DNA from: JAJDIA01 sp031555505
Lineage (GTDB): Bacteria > Bacteroidota > Bacteroidia > Bacteroidales > Tannerellaceae
Assembly: GCA_031555505.1 (NCBI GenBank)
Contig: JAVBUH010000013.1
Location: 1-64,000, forward strand
DNA: 64,000 nt
Direction: 5' to 3'
Shown here: piece after piece, positions 61,436 to 64,000 of the stretch
Layout: every line of letters begins with the position of its first letter
Position numbering within the stretch: the first letter of the stretch is position 1
Made by a program: the position numbers and the translations under genes
The notes under the pieces: generated by a model
Databases searched by the model: none
Seen by the model: only the letters and a program-made list of their open reading frames with translations
What the model was told of the DNA's origin: nothing

Positions 61436-62739
61436 ACCTGTGCCAGATCGTCGGTTAGCGTTTCGTAGAGTTGGCGGAACCAAGGTGTGGGAAACAGCGT
61501 GGAGACAGTGTTATTATGCCATAGTAATACCAGTTCGCCATTCATCCGTACCGTCTGCCGGATCAGTTCGCGGCATTGTGCCACGGCACACTCATAGTCC
61601 AACCCCATATACTTGGCTTCACTGAGTGTTACATCCATGATTGTCAGCGGGTGAAGAACGAGTGAAGATATCCGCCTTGTGAGTGGATTGATCCACTGCA
61701 CCGGATGGCAGGTGGCGAGACGGAATCCAACCACGTCGGCATAGCCCATCGTGAAATCGTCGGTGATGCCTGCCTTTTCCAGCCAATCGAAGTCTTCAGG
61801 CTCACGTGTGGCTAGATAATGGTGGCGGTTATACACGACCGGTTGGCCGACCGCCTGTATAAGCGCTTCCCGTTCGGCGGTAATCAATTCAGGCTTTTGC
61901 CCCGCATCGTAACTGCTGTGCAGTCCGAAGCTTACCTGTTTGTCCCGGCATAGTTTCAGCAGGGATTGTATAGCCGGCGAATGGAGCATGTATTTGGGCT
62001 TGTCGTATACAGAACGTCCTCCCGATTTGAAAAAAAAGACAGGGGTGCAACGTTGTTGTCCCACTGTCCGGCGTACGTTTTCATCGCGTTCCAGCAACCA
62101 GGGAAATGTATAATAAGGATCCTGCTCTAGCGATCGGAGGCGAAGGCGAATTGCTTCAAATAGTCCTTTGCCTTTTATTGCTTCGCGTATCAGGTGGCGT
62201 AATGTCCGGCAGTAGAATGGTGCATCCACGTCGTGTGTGAGCCATACCTTGCGGATGCCAGGCGTGGGTTCCTGGGCGGCAGCTCCCATCTGCCGGAGCC
62301 AACCACGTAGCAGGCAACCGTATTCGTCTACCACCGGGCGTTGCAGGATACCAGCTTTGTACGACAACGATTCTTTGCCGGGAAAACGACCGTGTTCATC
62401 GCGTATATCCCGGCGTCGAATCTCTTCGTAGCGCGAGAGGAAGAAGAAAGCCGATGCAATTAGATCTGCGTGAACGACCAATGTGCCGTTCACCCGTGTT
62501 ATTTCCGGGGTTCCAAAGAGAAAAGGCACCCCTTCCACTTCTTGCAGAGGCAGTTTGGGTAGGGAGGCTTGTGTGCCGTAGATACCGGTGTCGAAGAAGG
62601 AAGAGGGCAGGACCACCACAAGGTATTTCCCGAACTGCGTGGGATCGCCGGTGTAGCCCACATACCGTCCGAGTGCCCGGTTGTTGTTGCCTAATAAGAA
62701 CTGAATGATATACTGCGTGGATTTGTCCATAAAGCTCAT
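61432..62739 (-). CDS. Polysaccharide deacetylase-like protein (DUF7033-type N-terminus)
   Basis: The 435-residue protein has an N-terminal alpha/beta region (about 1-160) and a NodB-like domain with WLTHDVDAPF (metal and base Asp), FGLHSSYDAG and YNRHHYLATREPEDF, ending with ELVLLWHNNTVS. No signal peptide is visible, so it may act in the cytoplasm, unlike most secreted deacetylases. It is flanked by ATGA overlaps on both sides. Deacetylation of a sugar is inferred; the substrate is unknown. Confidence 0.82.
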   Translation of the reverse strand: MSFMDKSTQYIIQFLLGNNNRALGRYVGYTGDPTQFGKYLVVVLPSSFFDTGIYGTQASLPKLPLQEVEGVPFLFGTPEITRVNGTLVVHADLIASAFFFLSRYEEIRRRDIRDEHGRFPGKESLSYKAGILQRPVVDEYGCLLRGWLRQMGAAAQEPTPGIRKVWLTHDVDAPFYCRTLRHLIREAIKGKGLFEAIRLRLRSLEQDPYYTFPWLLERDENVRRTVGQQRCTPVFFFKSGGRSVYDKPKYMLHSPAIQSLLKLCRDKQVSFGLHSSYDAGQKPELITAEREALIQAVGQPVVYNRHHYLATREPEDFDWLEKAGITDDFTMGYADVVGFRLATCHPVQWINPLTRRISSLVLHPLTIMDVTLSEAKYMGLDYECAVAQCRELIRQTVRMNGELVLLWHNNTVSTLFPTPWFRQLYETLTDDLAQV

Positions 62740-63689
62740 TTACCGCGTATCTTAAGCCATACTCTATGTACTAAACTCATTTTTCCGCGGGATATTGTGA
62801 AGAAGGGAGTCTGTACAGCTCCAAATTCGCGAAAAAAACGCTCAACCCCTGGTAGCATGGAGCCTTCAAAGTCGAAATGCGATGTGTAGGCTGAGACTTC
62901 CCGAATCGCGTTCCACAGTACCAGACTGTGTGCGTTTGATTCGCGTAAGATCGGATGGCCTCCTCCTGCCAGGTAATAGGCTGAGTTGCCTTGCCAGGCA
63001 ATGAAGACTACGGCGTGCAGGCGGTTTTCCTGGTCGTATCCACTCCAGATATCTCCCTGATTACGATCGCGGCACACGGTAATTAACCGGCGGAGTGTAT
63101 CCGGGTGTGGCATTGTCTTGTCTTGACGATCATATGTCATCGTGCAGATGCGCATAAATTCCTCCGGTGATACGCCGCCCCGCCTCACTTCGATAGCATA
63201 TTTCTCTTTTGCTTTGGTGATATTGCGCCGGATGTGTGGGCTCATCTGCTCCCACAGCCTGTCGGGTTGGCTAATGTCTGGCAGGAGGTATGTATAGCGC
63301 GTGGTTTGTGTGTATCCTCCCCAGTAGAAAGGCAGCCAGTCGGTGATGCTGTGGTGGAAATTCTGTAAAAAGGACGCATAATTTGTCAAATGTCCCACAA
63401 AAAACTTGCAAATGGCTTGCCGGTCGGCCAGCATGGAGGTGTATTTGGTGTCATCGGAAGCGGGAGCAAACCAGGGTCCCATCGTTTGCGTGTAGGGGGG
63501 CATGGTGATTGTATGGGTGTCGCGAAGGAAGAAAGGCATGGCGCCCCGGATACGGCCGTTATCTTCGGCCAGCAACACATCCCAGTGTCTTTCTCCACAG
63601 ACGGTATCCAGCCACCAGTCCTGCGAAAAGAGGGGGATGCTGGGTTCAGTAAGGCAGAGCTGGCGGTATGTGTCTTTGGAGGTTGCCAT
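62736..63689 (-). CDS. FemAB/GNAT-like acyltransferase
   Basis: The 317-residue protein has the tandem GNAT fold of FemAB-like enzymes: IPLFSQDWWLDTVCGERHWDVLLAED at the start, RRNITKAKEKYAIEVRRG in the middle and SAYYLAGGGHPILRESNAHSL near the end. Relatives transfer amino acids to peptidoglycan or acyl groups to glycans; in exosortase-type loci they sit beside deacetylases and GT4 enzymes, as here. It is the first gene of the four-gene unit. The donor is unknown. Confidence 0.83.
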   Translation of the reverse strand: MATSKDTYRQLCLTEPSIPLFSQDWWLDTVCGERHWDVLLAEDNGRIRGAMPFFLRDTHTITMPPYTQTMGPWFAPASDDTKYTSMLADRQAICKFFVGHLTNYASFLQNFHHSITDWLPFYWGGYTQTTRYTYLLPDISQPDRLWEQMSPHIRRNITKAKEKYAIEVRRGGVSPEEFMRICTMTYDRQDKTMPHPDTLRRLITVCRDRNQGDIWSGYDQENRLHAVVFIAWQGNSAYYLAGGGHPILRESNAHSLVLWNAIREVSAYTSHFDFEGSMLPGVERFFREFGAVQTPFFTISRGKMSLVHRVWLKIRGK

Positions 63690-63710
63690 GGGGGAGAATG
63701 TGAGCGGGGC

Positions 63711-63755
63711 TTCTTCAAGGGCTTCAAGGGCTTTAAAGGCCTTAAGGTCCTTAAG
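63711..63755. repeat. Five 9-bp tandem units upstream of the acyltransferase gene
   Basis: Nine-base steps GGCTTCAAG, GGCTTTAAA, GGCCTTAAG and GTCCTTAAG follow TTCTTCAAG without gaps. Several units contain the palindromes CCTTAAGG or CTTTAAAG. The block lies between recA and the acyltransferase start, where a promoter would be expected. Confidence 0.75.
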
Positions 63756-63780
63756 GAAGTCCCGCTTTGTTAATAGATTA

Positions 63781-64000
63781 TTATCCTTTCAGTGCATTGA
63801 AGATCAGTCCGGATAGTTCTTCTGCCAGTTCCGGGTTATCGGCTACGCATTGCTTGGCGGCTTCGCGTCCTTGCCCGAGTTTGGTGTCGTTGTAGCTGAA
63901 CCAGGATCCACTTTTCTTAACGATCCCTTTCTCAACGCCCAGGTCGATGATTTCACCCGCACGGGAGATCCCTTCGCCAAATATGATATCGAATTCAGCC
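63781..64000 (-). CDS. recA: RecA recombinase (C-terminal end only)
   Basis: The last 73 codons of a reverse-strand gene are present, running from the window edge to a TAA at 63781. The residues FGEGISRAGEIIDLGVEKGI, GSWFSYNDTKLGQGREA and the acidic ending match the RecA C-terminal domain. The N-terminal ATPase lies beyond position 64000. The four-gene glycan cluster follows 91 bp downstream. Confidence 0.95.
   Translation of the reverse strand, partial: AEFDIIFGEGISRAGEIIDLGVEKGIVKKSGSWFSYNDTKLGQGREAAKQCVADNPELAEELSGLIFNALKG

Overview
The window looks like a chromosomal segment of a Bacteroidales bacterium, most likely a Parabacteroides/Tannerella-type member (family Tannerellaceae). Evidence: Bacteroidetes-type promoters (-7 element TAnnTTTG) sit ahead of most transcription units, Shine-Dalgarno sequences are almost absent, and typical families are present: methylmalonyl-CoA mutase small subunit, a FeoA-FeoB fusion, BspA-like leucine-rich repeats with a C-terminal sorting-type domain, DUF4833, a SusA-like GH13 enzyme and AraC regulators with membrane N-termini. 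The genus is an inference. Many long open frames in this window are antisense shadows. Several real starts were moved downstream because the longer frame begins inside a promoter or terminator.

Layout. 1-5.2 kb: mutA (3' end cut by the window), an ABCG-like transporter fusion and a lipoprotein. 5.2-9.7 kb: a sigma-54 signalling module. An NtrC-type regulator and a hybrid kinase (His-Asp-Hpt) are encoded convergently, and a small secreted protein lies behind a consensus sigma-54 promoter with a dyad upstream. 9.6-10.4 kb: a gene-free stretch with two tandem-repeat arrays. 10.4-14 kb: a membrane AraC regulator and a BspA-like surface protein. 14-24 kb: ADP-forming acyl-CoA synthetase, AraC regulator, small cytosolic protein, secreted cyclophilin, an outer-membrane barrel, a ThuA-like lipoprotein, recQ and recJ. 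24.2-29.3 kb: tsaC-like gene, priming sugar transferase, ClC channel, fmt and a YbaN-like protein. 29.6 kb: tRNA-Arg(UCU). 29.8-35.5 kb: DedA, secreted amylase, esterase and a TPR protein.

35.6-40.1 kb: lepA, then two coupled genes of unknown pathway: a LicC-like cytidylyltransferase fused to a HisC/CobD-like PLP enzyme, and an ornithine-cyclodeaminase-like dehydrogenase. 40.1-41.6 kb: a repeat-rich gene-free stretch with two 22-23 bp arrays, two large inverted repeats and a 41-codon secreted-peptide ORF. 41.6-44.5 kb: DUF4833, LicD, a hexapeptide acyltransferase and a CvfB-like protein. 44.6-54.0 kb: a compact Wzx/Wzy exopolysaccharide locus (wza, wzz, GT4, epimerase, WecG-type GT, wzx, wzy, ugd). 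54-58 kb: a lipoprotein phosphoesterase, and FeoAB with a Cys-rich partner under a doubly palindromic promoter. 58.1-59.0 kb: a small lipoprotein and folK. 59.1-63.7 kb: four overlapping genes for another surface glycan. The C-terminal end of RecA closes the window.

The strongest leads are the self-contained sigma-54 phosphorelay with its adjacent target, the cytidylyltransferase/PLP fusion near LicD (possibly making and attaching a CDP-activated amino alcohol), the unrelated intergenic arrays that share a unit of about 22 bp, and the nested inverted-repeat element whose arms keep an inner hairpin by compensatory changes.
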